Positions 48,444 to 59,787 are shown, numbered from the stretch's first letter. The stretch: 64,000 bases of DNA from Adiantum capillus-veneris (GCA_014529385.2 CM043954.1:7193806-7257805), one strand, 5' to 3'. Notes: generated from the sequence alone by a model not told the origin. Numbers and translations: made by a program.

Positions 48444-49251
48444 TGACCTAGTCGTTTCTGACCTGGAATGCATCTAAATGCTTAGCAATGATGCCTTGAT
48501 ACCCGCCTATCCTTACTTTTTGGTTTTCTAGCTTAAATTCCTACTTATGATGAAATTTAGGCCACGGGTTGGCGACTTCAAATCCTACAATTTATCATGA
48601 TATGCTTACGTCAATGCATAGAGATCTTACATGTGGTTGAAACGCAATAGACGACACTACAATGTGACAATCGCCAAGGGAGATAGAAGTAGGAGAAGGA
48701 GAGAGGAGAGCACCATAGCTCACACTGTGTATTTCATTATCCGAAACTTAATAATAACTTTACAAAGTTGGCTTTTATACCTTAGCCAAGGTTTCTTAGG
48801 TCAAAAACTGATCATCTGGGAGCTCTATCCAAGGATTGACTGATACAATCTGGAACCTTATAGCTCCAGCTCATAGATTACAATATCCACTTGTCAAATA
48901 AGAGTTACAATTTATTCTCAATTTATCAAAAGAATAAGTGTTTTTACAATGAAGCTCCTGAAAAATGTTACATGGGTTAGCTTGCTGATAACATTCCCCC
49001 CCTCCTTGACTGGTGTCGTCCCTTGACACAGTTTCATGGACTGAAGTAGTCTTCACGTTGATGGCTGGCAAGGTGGTCTTTAAGTGCTTGAAGAGCTTTT
49101 TGATATCGGATATGCCGTTCTTTCTCAGAGACTTGCAAAATTTGGATAGTAACTCTATTCTTTAGTTCTTGTAGGGTTAAGGTGGATAGGTTAGTGTGCC
49201 ATTCATACTAATGTCATGGTTTGAAGAGGTTAGTGTAGAAGTTTCTAGAGA
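48444..49251. other. No gene recognised
   Basis: There is no convincing open frame or motif. Confidence 0.5.
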
Positions 49252-49350
49252 GATACTGTTGCACAATACAATAGGGTATACTGCAAATGATAAAGGTTAT
49301 AATTATTCAGCAGAATGTGCCTCTATATAGGCTTATACAAATAGACAGTC
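49252..49350 (+). repeat. About 100-bp dispersed repeat, copy 1
   Basis: It begins AGAGAGATACTGTTGCAC and ends GCTTATACAAATAGAC. It contains TATATAGGC, a TATA-like box. Copy 2 is at 50628-50730. Confidence 0.85.
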
Positions 49351-49549
49351 TTTTGACACATGGGTATAAGATGTGGCTGTCTATGCACAAATACAAGTGG
49401 TTTCTCTTTATACAAAGGTTGTAAGAGGTTCTTCACATGGCTTGTCATATGAGGTGGAAGAGTTTGTTCACACAAGAGATGCAACAAAACCTTGCATCCT
49501 AACAATCCTTCCCTATGTGGGTTTCGGTTGCATATCACTCACACAGTCC

Positions 49550-49700
49550 TCCCCTCAAAACACACTAGGGTGAGGCACACAATTCACAAGCCTCCCCTTG
49601 AACACAAAGTTGCCTCCCCTAGACACAAAGGGTGTAGGCATACAAAACATCAAGGTGTAGGCACACACAAGCCTCCCCTGGCACAAATAGAGGGTAAGGT
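49550..49700 (+). repeat. Degenerate short tandem repeats (GCCTCCCCT... units)
   Basis: Several copies of a 30-40-bp unit are based on GCCTCCCCTNGACACAAAG and GTAGGCACACA. Confidence 0.65.
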
Positions 49701-50486
49701 ACACAAGAGAGAATGCTTAACCACATTTTGGTTGTTATTTGTTGGAGGATTTTTCCTTTGCACAAATCTGTAAAAGGTGTTGGACTTTGTCGTCAATATT
49801 CTTGCCATAGGTTGTTGTAGTAGTCAATATGTTGATGATGTTGTTGTTGATGGTTTGATCCAGTGCTCACTGTGAAAATGCAAAGGGAGATAAATGCACA
49901 TATTTGTACAATAGAGGGAAAAACCACGTTAGAAAAATCCCTCAAATTATTGATGCTATGCAAAAGAACTTTGAAATGATTTTGAATATGTTGGAGAATG
50001 TCCCCCAACTGCTATCCCTTTGTCTTAATATGGTGAGTTTCATCGTGTGATTGTCAGCATTTTCTTCATCCTTTTTTATGTTGATGTTGATTTTCTTATT
50101 CGTGTGGTCGATCTGTTCTGATAAAGATGCAATCTTCATGGTGAATGGGATACAATACATGTACATGGCATTAGCGACGCTCATTAGTGATGTTCTTATC
50201 CTATTCACATGTAGTACATCACAAGTGATTGACGCCTGTGTAGGCATAATATATATGTTATGGGTGCACATATTTATAGCACATGAGGAAGGTCTTATGA
50301 TATAAATGGCAGTGTATATTCCCGTGCATATCGTGGTTTTGTTCAAAAAAATTGCATACATTCCAACAGTGGTGCACATTGTGTGTTTAGTGTCTTCATA
50401 TGCGTGTGTTGCATACATTTTTGTGATAGTACTCATTACCGTCAAGAGGTTCTTGCGGCTAGTGGCCTTGATAGAACTGGGTAGCT

Positions 50487-53020
50487 TCAGCTCGTGGAAG
50501 AGGCTCTTACTCTTAGTTGTGTGCAAAGAGTCCCTTGGGACATTTGACTTCTAGGAGCCCCAAGACTCAGGGCCATGTCGTGGGAACTAGCCCCTTGAAA
50601 ACTTAAATAATGAAAAGTGTAAAACTTGCTAGAGAGAGACTGTTGTACAATATAATAGGGTATATTGCAAATGATAAAGGTTACAATTATCCAATAGAAT
50701 GTGCCTCTATATAGGCTTATACAAATAGACTCTATGTCAGCAAAGGAGATTGATGGTATCTCTAGAGTTGGCTGTTCAGATGTACCTGCCTCCTCTAGAG
50801 TTTCCATATTCCCTTCTCTTAACAACTGATTGGTCTTTTTCAATTCTTCTATCTCCTTAAGCAACTGCTCTTCCCTTTTGCATGCGCATTAGGACAAGGT
50901 CCCTTCTTTGTTCTTGTTCCATCTTAAAGTCAAGCTCCAATTCTTTTTTTTTTCTTTATAAAGTTTTGTAAACTTCAGCACTCCCCTTGAGTGAAGCGGC
51001 TGATGGGTTTTCCTTTATTTGCTTTAGAAATGCCGCTTCGTCATTGATTCTCTACTCTAAGTATTGAAAAAAATAATTTTCTACATTCAACTATACCTCG
51101 AGCTTTTGTACTGACTGAGTAATGTTCATAAGTTCATTTTTGTCACTTCAATCAGCTACTACTGCTCTTTGCTTTTACAGGCATCCGATAACTTCGTGGG
51201 GAGTTTCCCTAACTCTTCCATATCCTTTTCTTGTTTTTCCTTGACGTGTTGATGTTGTTCTGCTTTGTTCTTGAGCTCTTTGATTTAGCTTTGATGAATT
51301 TCAATGATATTCATTATGTCTTCAAGCTTGTCTTGGAGCGCATCAACTACCTGTTCAAGTTCTCGAGCTTTAGCACTGTCGCTAAGAGCTATTGTTCACA
51401 TTTTTTCAGTCATCAGTTGCATCTTCAATGCATATTCATTGACTTGAGTGATACCTTCATCAGTTGTGTCCCACTCTTTGGATTCTGTTTGAGGCTCTTT
51501 GGAAGGTCTAGCCTCATCTTTGGTTGTTTTTGGTAGCTGCTCTTGAATGGATTTCTTCTCTTTCTTTAACCCATCTCCTTTTATCTCCATGATTTCATCT
51601 GATTGGTCAGCTGGATGAAGAGATTGGACTAGGAAGAGGCTGATCCCCCTGTTCGATATTGGGTGAGGGTAGTCTTGGAGACATCACCTCCTTTTCATGT
51701 CGTGTTTCAATTGGTTTCTCAACTTCTGCTTACTGTGGCTGTTGAGAAACTGATTCTTCTCTAGATTTCCTTTCAGATTCTACCAATGCCTCTTGTATTT
51801 TCAGGGCTTCAGTTTTCGCATACATCCTCTCTAGCATTTCTATAGGATCTTCTTGGAGCTTCTTCTCAGAGTTTTTGGTTGGTCCTAGGACCCTTGACTT
51901 CCCTTGGATTCCATAGATCGAGTCTGTCCTGCAACTTGTCGACTTTGTTCATAAGCTTCCTTTTCCCTTTCGAACCTCGCCTTCTTCTAGTGGAGGTTCT
52001 TCCTGATGAGCGGCCAGTGCCCTTCTCATCATCTCTTCCCTTCTTGCCCTTTTCTCTTCATTATCAGAACTTTCTTCACTGCCATGGGCTTCATGTGAGA
52101 TTTCAACTAATCCTTCATCTAACTTATAATCCCTTTTGTTTTCTATCTTATGGCTCGTGGAGAGGGTTGAGCTTTCTCAGCAACAATTATCCATGTGGTC
52201 TGATATGGGACTGGTGACAAGTTATTAGCCATCCCAATGGCATGATATGCAATTCGGGTTAAGACTTTTGGAGCTAGTAAGTATGTGACTTTTCCGTCCT
52301 TCTTTGTGCTCTTGAGTGTTGTAAACACATACTGAGCATGATCTATGGTCTGTCTACCAAATGACTTCAATACTTGCGGAAATGTGGTTGTCACAACATG
52401 ATTTGGGGTCGTGTACCTTGGTGGTTTCTTGGCGAGGAAGTGGAAGTGCTGCTGGTATAGGCTGGCGGGATTCTCTACTTGCTTTAGCATAAGATTGGAG
52501 AAGGTAGTGGAAGTTGTACTCTTTGTGAATGTTCCAGCTATTTTCCTATCTCTGGCTCTCATCGTCATACCTTCTATTGGTAGCTTTAGTGCTTCCACCA
52601 CTATATCTTTATTGATGACTACCTCGACTTTCTATCCTTGATGATCTATGATCTGGGCAAATCCATCCTTTTTAATCGTTGACAGTAGTTTGTGAGCCCT
52701 TTGAAAATCTACTCCACATGTTTCTTGATTATAAAATTCTTGAAGTCCCAACCTCATGTTGGCTTCTTTTGTAGCTAGCTCAGTTGCTCCATCATAGACT
52801 TCCTTCGGTAGCATTTGCATCTCCACCTGACTTCCATCTTCACTTTTGAATTTTCCTTTGAAGGCTGTGGTGTTGTGCTCCTCAAGTTGTTCTTTCAACA
52901 AGTAGGTTACTTTGGCCGTTTTCACAAAACTAGGCTCCAATTGATATGGTGGTAGCTCCTGCAGCTTTTCTTTTTGTTTATTTCTCCTCTTTGCTCTCTA
53001 GCAGCTTGCATTGCGCCTAT
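50487..53020 (-). pseudogene. P1: decayed gene of unknown family
   Basis: Reading the minus strand from about 53020, a conserved N-terminal region comes first (ELPPYQLEPSFVKTAKVTY, EVYDGATELATKEAN, QEFYNQETCGVDFQRAHKLL, KVEVVINKDIVVEALKLP, SLYQQHFHFLAKKP, VLTRIAYHAIGMANNL). It is followed by a basic/Ser-rich stretch and several coiled-coil-like segments (EALKIQEALVESERK, RKKKELELDFKMEQEQRR). Stops and frameshifts are frequent. P2 is a paralogue. The order (FY..., then V.GK.VEVVI..., then EAL.LP) loosely recalls the domain called putative plant transposon protein in plant retroelements; this is a weak resemblance. The ~100-bp repeat copy 2 is embedded in its 3' part. Confidence 0.5.
50628..50730 (+). 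repeat. About 100-bp dispersed repeat, copy 2
   Basis: It matches 49252-49350 with roughly ten differences. The sequences outside differ between the two copies. Confidence 0.85.
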
Positions 53021-53198
53021 GAGAAAAAATACAATTTCAAAGTTAGGAAATTCCACAAATTCCGCTCTGACATGCTCTTTGTCTGAATTGCTGGAAAATG
53101 ATGTCCATTTTACTTCAAACCAATTTTGAAGCATGCATAGATGCATAAAAACATGTATAGATCAAAGTCATACACTCCACGCAAAAATTGCAAGCTAA

Positions 53199-53804
53199 GT
53201 AAATAATCGCAATTATTTACAGCAGGGGATTTTTTTCCATACTTTTGCACTTTTGACTTCATAGGCTTGAAGAACATGTGATTTAGATACTCTGAGTGAA
53301 GTGTGAGCTCATTTAAGTATACATGATGGAAATGGTGCCAGATTTAGTTTTCAGACCATGAAACAGTAGATATGAAGGGATTTTGGGTTTATGAGATCCA
53401 AATGTGATCAAACTTGATTGGTAGACTTGTCACATCATCTACTTTGGTTCCATGATGTCAAAAATGAGATTTGGGCTTATTTGGGCAAAAATGTAAATAA
53501 TCGTGATTATTTACATTTTTATCAACTTGAACATTTTTTCTTTCAAATTGGTTATAGACATGCTATAGACCCTTTGTGTGAGAAATGGGAGGTTTTGGAT
53601 CAAAAAATGTGACAAATAACTCAAAATTTGGATTGAAGGGCTTTTAGTGCGTTTTTTGACAAGATCTAAGAAGTATGAAGTATTGGACATTTTGGGCTCA
53701 TATTTGACATGTGACTTGAAATAGATGTGTACAAGAGGTAAGTGAAGCATGATGATGATTTTCAAGTCAAATTTGCAAAAGACTAAATAATTGCGATTAT
53801 TTAC
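53199..53804. repeat. Palindrome array 1 (three units, ~290-294 bp)
   Basis: Three 22-bp palindromes lie at 53199-53220, 53493-53514 and 53783-53804. Each has arms GTAAATAAT and ATTATTTAC around a 4-bp centre (CGCA, CGTG, TGCG); the third has C for the first G. The starts are 294 and 290 bp apart. The sequence between them is strongly diverged. The array lies directly upstream of P1. Confidence 0.88.
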
Positions 53805-55002
53805 ATGAGCTGAAATTTATACTTGAAATAACATTTTCATGACCTACACAGCTTTATTACATCTAAAACATGTCCTAAAATGAGTTTGGTAAGATTTGGT
53901 CATGTTGGCATTACTTTGTGCTCCTGTCGACTCTAAAATTGCCGTTTTTTGTTACCACTTGGTGTGTAGACTGTTGAAGCCATGGACTTGTCCGTTACAT
54001 AGTCCTGATGCTACCAATCCATTTTGGGCTCATTCGGAGTCAGTTTGATTCCATATGTCAAAATTGACGCTTTGTAGTCTGCGAGCTGTTTCTTGCTCTT
54101 TGAGTGCTTTCCTTGGCTGTTTTCTTGAAACCATTATCTAAGTACATTGTTTATAGACGTTGTCTATATGCTGCCCGTGAAGTCACAATTCAATTCTGGC
54201 ATGTGGAAAAGAACTAGATTATTTAATTGGTGACCCCCTCGACCTCTGCCAAATGGTCATCTAATGATACGGAAGTGTTCTACTATCTAGGGGCATGACT
54301 GTGGACTCCAAAAATTGTGCGTGAAGTAGGCGGAGAGCTCTCTTCTCCAAGAGTGACTAGTAGAAATGAGGTGATTTTGGGCTACCTAAGATATCTTTAC
54401 TCGGACTTTCCAAATTACTTTTTCCTTGATTCCCTTGATTCCCCTGTTAGTCCTAATAGGCCGTGAAATCTACATTAGACTCAAAATTTCCTCGATCAGA
54501 CTCCATTGGCTGCCTTCCACTTCCGTTCGTCGTTTTGATAAAAAAAAAATTGTGCCTTGTCCTTCTGATCATCAGTGTATTTTCAGTTTCTCCATTTGAG
54601 CTCATTTGCTATTTATTATTAATTTTTTATTTTTTTATTTAAAAATCAAAGAAAATAACAAAATTCGCTGAAAAAGCAAATTGAAAGATCAATAATTAAG
54701 AAAATCCACTAAAAAACACTATTTTATTACTTTTTGGTGAATTTCTTTATTTTTAAGCTCCAATATCAAGATGTCGGTGGTATAGGGCTTGGTGGTCAAA
54801 TCTGTGCAGGAGGAGATGGTAGTGGGGTTTCACTTCATTCTTCGGTCTTGACATATTTTGTCTCTTTCTCCTCTTCTTGAAATTCAGGTTGCTCTTGTAA
54901 TTTCTTCTTTATAGTCTGGACTTTGTTCGCGGTGAATGGCTCAAGATTTTTTTGCTCTATTACTCACTTTGTCTCTTTGTACGCCTTGATAAAATGATTG
55001 AA
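53805..55002. other. No gene recognised
   Basis: AT-rich non-coding sequence with long A/T runs near 54540-54720. No further palindrome of the array type was found. Confidence 0.5.
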
Positions 55003-56114
55003 CTAATACTCCACATGTAGAGAGGAGCTACCACCCAACTTTGTAGGGTCTGGTACCCAATATTCTTCAAAGTCTCCCTTTAATGCTCGTTTTGCCTTGA
55101 ACTTCTCTATAAGGTGTTCAATCCATGCGGCTTTTTGACTAGTAGTCTCCTTCAGACGCTCTTCTTTGATCATGGCTGATTTCCCCTTCTTCTTTGGTGG
55201 CTCCTCTTTGGTATCTTCCTGCAAGGTCTCAAGCTTTCGCGTGAGCCACGTAGAGATAGGTGGGGCTACTGCTGCTAGAGTTTCTTCTTCAACATCTTTG
55301 TTCAATCTCAACCACTCATTCTGTGTGGGTTGTTCTGGCCATTTTCCTCTTGCTCCTATTGCTTCATAGGAAAGTTTTTAAGAACTTATGCCCCACCGAT
55401 GTACTTTGGCTTATCTGTTCCCATTCCAACCACTTGCTCATGCAGATACTGGACAAAGTTTATATCTTTGGACACACTGCTTATCAATGCCCCTGTGATC
55501 ATGGTGGCAATTGCATGTGGTGGTGTGGTATACTTTGCGGTTCTTTGCTGCAAACATGAAAGTATTGATTGTAAAGCTTGTAAATTTTTGCAGCTCTTGG
55601 ATCCTCTAGGTCTTCAAAGGTGGGATTTGATCGTAGAACTTTACATCATCTCTTTGTTCTCTGACAGAGCTCCCCTTATTTTGGAGTTCCAGAGCATCTG
55701 CAATGATTTGAGGGGTAATTAGCACCTCAATCTTTTGGCCATTCAAAGAAGTTTTCACTGCTTTGCCGTCTTTTTGAATGGAGTTGGCTAGCTTGTAGAC
55801 CCTCTGTGTATCCACACATGTTCTTCGCTGCAAAGAAATTATGCAAATCGTCTCTCTTGAGATGGTTGAGGATGCCTTCCTTGTTGGCATACTCACTAAG
55901 CTCTCTAGGGATCATGGGCACATCTACTATATTGCCATGCGGGTCTCTGAATGTACCTTGGTAAATTCTGATTCCTCAGCTTCCAGTGTGACTTCATCTA
56001 TCCAAGATTTTGTCGGTTTTAGTTTTTTCAAGGATAATGTAGGGTCTTGCCACCGCAAATGATGTCTTTCAAGGACAGCCTCTTCTTCTTTGTTGGTGAT
56101 TTACTGGCTTCCAT
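55003..56114 (-). pseudogene. P2: paralogue of P1, decayed
   Basis: A possible ATG at 56114 begins MEASKSPTKKKRLSLKDII, with a Lys-rich stretch. Then follow TLSLKKLKPTKSWIDEV, VPMIPRELSEYANKEG, DDLHNFFAAKNMCGY, RVYKLANSIQKDGKAV and KIEVLITPQIIADALEL, which align in order with P1. The C-terminal part is charged (STWLTRKLETLQEDTKEEPP). Frameshifts and stops show decay. No known family was recognised. Confidence 0.5.
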
Positions 56115-56284
56115 TGATCCTGCGAGCACTCTAAGTGCAAAAGTTAGCGTTGTTCACAAAATCTGGTATTTTCTCAGCTTCAAGCTATCCAAAATGACTT
56201 CAAATTTGAAACACAAGCTAATTAGGGCCTAAGGGTGCTATACATGTATTCAAAGATGCATTTTGGGTGCAGATTCATGTTGTG

Positions 56285-57351
56285 AGACATCATACATGTA
56301 TGATGTCTAGGTGCTTAAAATTTAATGATTTCTCATATGTGCATAGCTCGTAGCATGTACATCATGGATATATGCCTGGATTTCAATTTGGATGTCATTT
56401 GGACAAGTTGTGACCATTAGAGCTCCTTTCAGAATCTGAAATTGAGTTCTGGTTTATCTTTGAATAAATGAGGTTCAAATGGGGTGAAACTTGGTAGATG
56501 CTCTCCGAATCATGTGGTAAAGGCTTAGAAGGGGTCAAGTTAGCTTCCAAGTTCATCTTCAGGCTAGTGAGACATCATACGCATATGATGTCTACTTTGT
56601 CCAAAAGGGCCCAAAGTTACACTAGAGATGGGTTTTAGCATGGCATAGCCTTCTGTGATATTAAACTTTGATTTAGGTTTCTTGTCATGTGTTTGAATCC
56701 AAAAATCAAGTATAGATCTTAGGATTCCAAAATTGGGTTTAGATGGGTATAAAGAATCAAAACTTGATGAGACTTGGGTTGTGGGCTAATATTAATGGGA
56801 TAAAGGTCTTGGAAGTGAGAAATCCCCCCTGATTGGTCATTTTGGCCTCTAGAGACATCATATGCGTATGATGTCTCTATTGAGATTTTTGGCCCAAACT
56901 TGGTCTATAGCCTCCCCAGGTGATGGTGGCTAACACTTTGATCATCTCAGATTTTGATTTGGATATGATTCATGTGTTGGGGCCATAGAATGCGTCTTTT
57001 GCCAGGATTTTTTGATTTTAGGCTCCAAGTGGTCACAACCTTGCTCAAACTTGTCCAAATTGAATGCATGGTCTTTACACTATGGGGTGAACATGCTCAT
57101 GAGGAAAGTTGTGGAGTTTTGCATCTGTATGAGAGAAGAGACATCATTTGCATATGATATCTGTTGATGCAAAATTGCTTGAAACTCATTTGGTAAGTTG
57201 TGTATAGCATGTGCATGGTATCCATAGTCTCAGATCCGAATGTGGTGGAAATTTGATGGAAATCTTAGAATGATGTGACCAAATTGTTGGAATTGCCAAA
57301 ATCTCAACAGCATATTCCGAGGGGTCTAGACATCATACATGTATTATGTCT
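56285..57351. repeat. Palindrome array 2 (five units, mostly ~285 bp)
   Basis: Palindromes begin at 56285, 56570, 56853, 57139 and 57328, with start-to-start distances of 285, 283, 286 and 189 bp. The first is a perfect 24-bp palindrome. The common form is AGACATCATA, a 4-bp centre (CATG, CGCA, TGCG, TGCA, CATG), and TATGATGTCT. The third extends to 30 bp including its centre. Spacers are highly diverged, although some blocks (such as GG.TAAAGG.CTT.GAAG before units 2 and 3) can still be aligned. The array lies directly upstream of P2. Confidence 0.9.
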
Positions 57352-57433
57352 ACATGCCTGTTTCTACTCAAACTTGGTGTGTAGCTAGATGATGATGTGT
57401 GCATTGCTCAGGTGTGATTAGAAATGAATTTGG

Positions 57434-57780
57434 ATGAAGGTTCATGTACCCAAGACCATTGAAGGTGGTTTTTACCCTTTGATGAGAAAAATGATGGGTA
57501 TAATGACCAGACCATGTCCACTCACAGATCGCTTGCAATTCAAGCGCAATCGTGCCACTAGAAACCTTCCTTTTCCAGATCATCTTCAAAAATTGCTTGA
57601 TTTTCCTACTAGGTGGTGGCTAGATGCGACAATCTCGGAGACAAAGAGGAATGGAGTGTTGATTACTAAAGAAGAAGAGGAGATTTCAAGGGGTTGGCGA
57701 TTGGCATGTAAATGTTTTCACAACTTCCTTTTGCAGATCCACATGATCACATTACTTTAGTAACTATAAGTTTGTTTAAT
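57434..57780 (+). pseudogene. Coding remnant before the CACTA domain
   Basis: An open frame gives MKVHVPKTIEGGFYPLMRK and later TRWWLDATISETKRNGVL. It may be an upstream exon of the CACTA transposase region, but I cannot assign it. Confidence 0.35.
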
Positions 57781-57839
57781 TTTTGTGGTTGCAGTATCAC
57801 AAATATGGAGCTTTTTGGTCGCATGGGAGACACTTTAGA

Positions 57840-58457
57840 GTTTAATAGATAGACGAACAAAGGGTCACCTTTGATAGTGGGATTAGGGCAAGCTTCATCC
57901 AAGAAAGTCAGAGTAGTGACAAGGATGAGAACATAGAGACTAGACAGCTTGAATACTTTGGCTACATCCAAGACATCTTGAAGATTAGCTTTAGGAAGTT
58001 TGATATTTTTATCTTTGATGTCAAGTGGTTCAAAGCTATTACTAGTGGCCCTAATGCAATTGTGCGTAAAGATCAAAGTGGATTGATTCAAGTGAACTCT
58101 AGGCGGGTGTGGACAAACGTGCCAGATACATTTGTACTTTTGCAACATTGTGAACAAGTTGTGTTCACAATAGATCCACTATGCAAAGAAAAGGTTGAGA
58201 AAGATTTGTCTAAACCGCGCTGGCTCTATGTTTTTCAAGTTGCTCCACGGAGCAAGCAAGTGTGTGAAGGATTGGAGGTTGAGGTCAAAGAGCTTCATGA
58301 CCAAAGTGCACAGCCAATGGATGATGTAATTGAGGATTTCGAGCTGGAGGTCAGTGGTGAGAAGATGCCTCAACCTAGAGATGAGCTCTCAAATATGCAG
58401 ATTGATGCAGAGAGCGATGAAGAAGTGGAGTTTGATGACGAAGATGCAGAAGTATAG
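57840..58457 (+). pseudogene. CACTA transposon remnant with DUF4216-like domain
   Basis: The segment EYFGYIQDILKISF, then DIFIFDVKWF, then QVNSRRVWTNVPDTFVLLQH, CEQVVFTIDP and WLYVFQVAPR has the order of the DUF4216 domain found next to the transposase of plant CACTA (En/Spm) elements. The usual text there is an YYG..L..I.EL block, then VVLFKC.WVD, then G...VN, then PF..A.QV.QVFYV.DP, then W.VV...PR. An acidic tail (DAESDEEVEFDDED) ends at 58457. The first part lies in a shifted frame. The transposase core itself is not visible. Confidence 0.65.
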
Positions 58458-58813
58458 ATTGAGATAGATATCTTTGGTGCATCATCTCCCATAGAAGATG
58501 AGAGATTGACTATCGATTTTTGCTAGGAACTCTTTTGTAAAACTTTTTTAATTAGTCTACAACATTGGATAGATATAATGAGCTGTGTTGTGGGTTTGTT
58601 TTTTCGTTATTTTCATTATTTGAGCTTTTCTTTTATGGATATGTGAAATAACATATTATATGTGTGTGTTTTGTGTATCTGTAGCCAATGATGGCAATAC
58701 ATACTCTTCTAGTTTTAGTTTTCTAGTCACTTCGATCGGCATGTCACCCAAGCAGATGGGTTCTTTTTTGTCACAGTTCACACCGAAGCAGGTTGCTTAC
58801 ACACATAACCTTT
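58458..58813. other. Spacer after the CACTA domain
   Basis: AT-rich; no motif was recognised. Confidence 0.5.
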
Positions 58814-58859
58814 AGGGACGGCCATACTAGGTCCCTCTAGACCTAGTATGGTCGTCCCT
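58814..58859. repeat. Hairpin with 20-bp arms
   Basis: AGGGACGGCCATACTAGGTC is followed by a six-base loop and then its reverse complement with one mismatch. GGGACGG-type palindromes are common in the subterminal regions of CACTA elements, which fits its position 360 bp after the DUF4216-like frame. Confidence 0.85.
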
Positions 58860-59205
58860 ATGACTAGGACGAGTGTGCCCCTTGCACCTATCGACCCTAC
58901 ACCTCGATCAAGTGTGCCCCCTACACCGACGGCTTTTTCTTCTTTGAGACAAGGTAGGCGTCATTCTGGAGGTGGTGATTGTGGTAGCGGTTCTATCAAT
59001 GTGTCCACACCACCGAGAGAGATCCGCCACTCTCTTCAGTAGATATTTTACCGATTGGTGCACCCCTCACTCACGTACACCTTGGGGATCACATGAGCAT
59101 GATCCTAGTAAGGTGTACAAGACCATGTTGTGGTGGATAGGGTCAAAAAGGCCATGCGAAAGAGGATTTGACAGCTTTGTACAGTTCAAATTGGTCACTC
59201 TATGA
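58848..59205 (+). pseudogene. Pro/Ser/Thr-rich coding remnant
   Basis: The plus-strand frame gives repeated TPRSSVPPTPT-like text and then, after a frame change, SRYFTDWCTPHSRTPWGS and ERGFDSFVQF. It may be the end of the CACTA-associated protein. Low certainty. Confidence 0.3.
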
Positions 59206-59529
59206 TGGAGATTTGAGATTATCAAGATTATGAAACAAAGAATTATGTTGTGAATATGGTAACAGTTTTTGAATCATGTTACATTTATGGTTTGAGAATC
59301 TTTGTGTCATTATGGTTACGGTTTTCAATTCATGGTACAATTCTTACTTGAAAATGTTCATAACGTTATACTTACGATTTTAAAGTCATGTTTTAGTTAT
59401 GGTTAGAAAACCTTCATATCGTTGTGCCTATGGTTTGGGAGTCGATGTTATGGTTATGCTTTTGGAAACTTGTCATGTACCTCTTGCTCTTTAGCGTCAA
59501 AATGTAGGTGGAGTGTGGTTGATTTTGCA

Positions 59530-59604
59530 CTCTTCCTTTGGGCAGAGAGGGTTGGTTCCTAGTGCTATAGTACATGCAACATTAGTTCCCAGCCCTCTCT
59601 GCCA
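59530..59604. repeat. Imperfect hairpin
   Basis: GGCAGAGAGGGTTGG...CTAGTG is followed about 10 bp later by an inverted copy (CATTAG...CCAGCCCTCTCTGCC). About 25 bp pair with a few mismatches, and a short A run lies directly behind. It may be a small MITE or the end of a non-autonomous element. Confidence 0.65.
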
Positions 59605-59699
59605 AAAAAAAAAAATGCAGGCCTTGGTGCTGATACAAATATCGGAATACACGCTAGAATGCCCTTCGGAATAGGCGTCAAAATATTCATCGGGATAGC

Positions 59700-59750
59700 C
59701 GTTGGTATAAGCACTAAAATCAGCGTTGGTATAAACACTAAAACAAGCGT

Positions 59751-59787
<37 letters not shown>

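Noticed and set aside
49942-50526. 194-codon minus-strand open frame as a gene
   Set aside because: Composition is unusual (many Thr, Ile, Met) and no motif is seen. It may be the decayed end of P1, but I cannot support it as a separate gene.
53199-57351. Palindrome arrays as CRISPR-like repeats
   Set aside because: Spacing of ~285 bp, diverged spacers and a plant nuclear context exclude this.
58814-58859. Hairpin as a transcription terminator
   Set aside because: Intrinsic hairpin terminators are bacterial. The setting is a plant transposon remnant.
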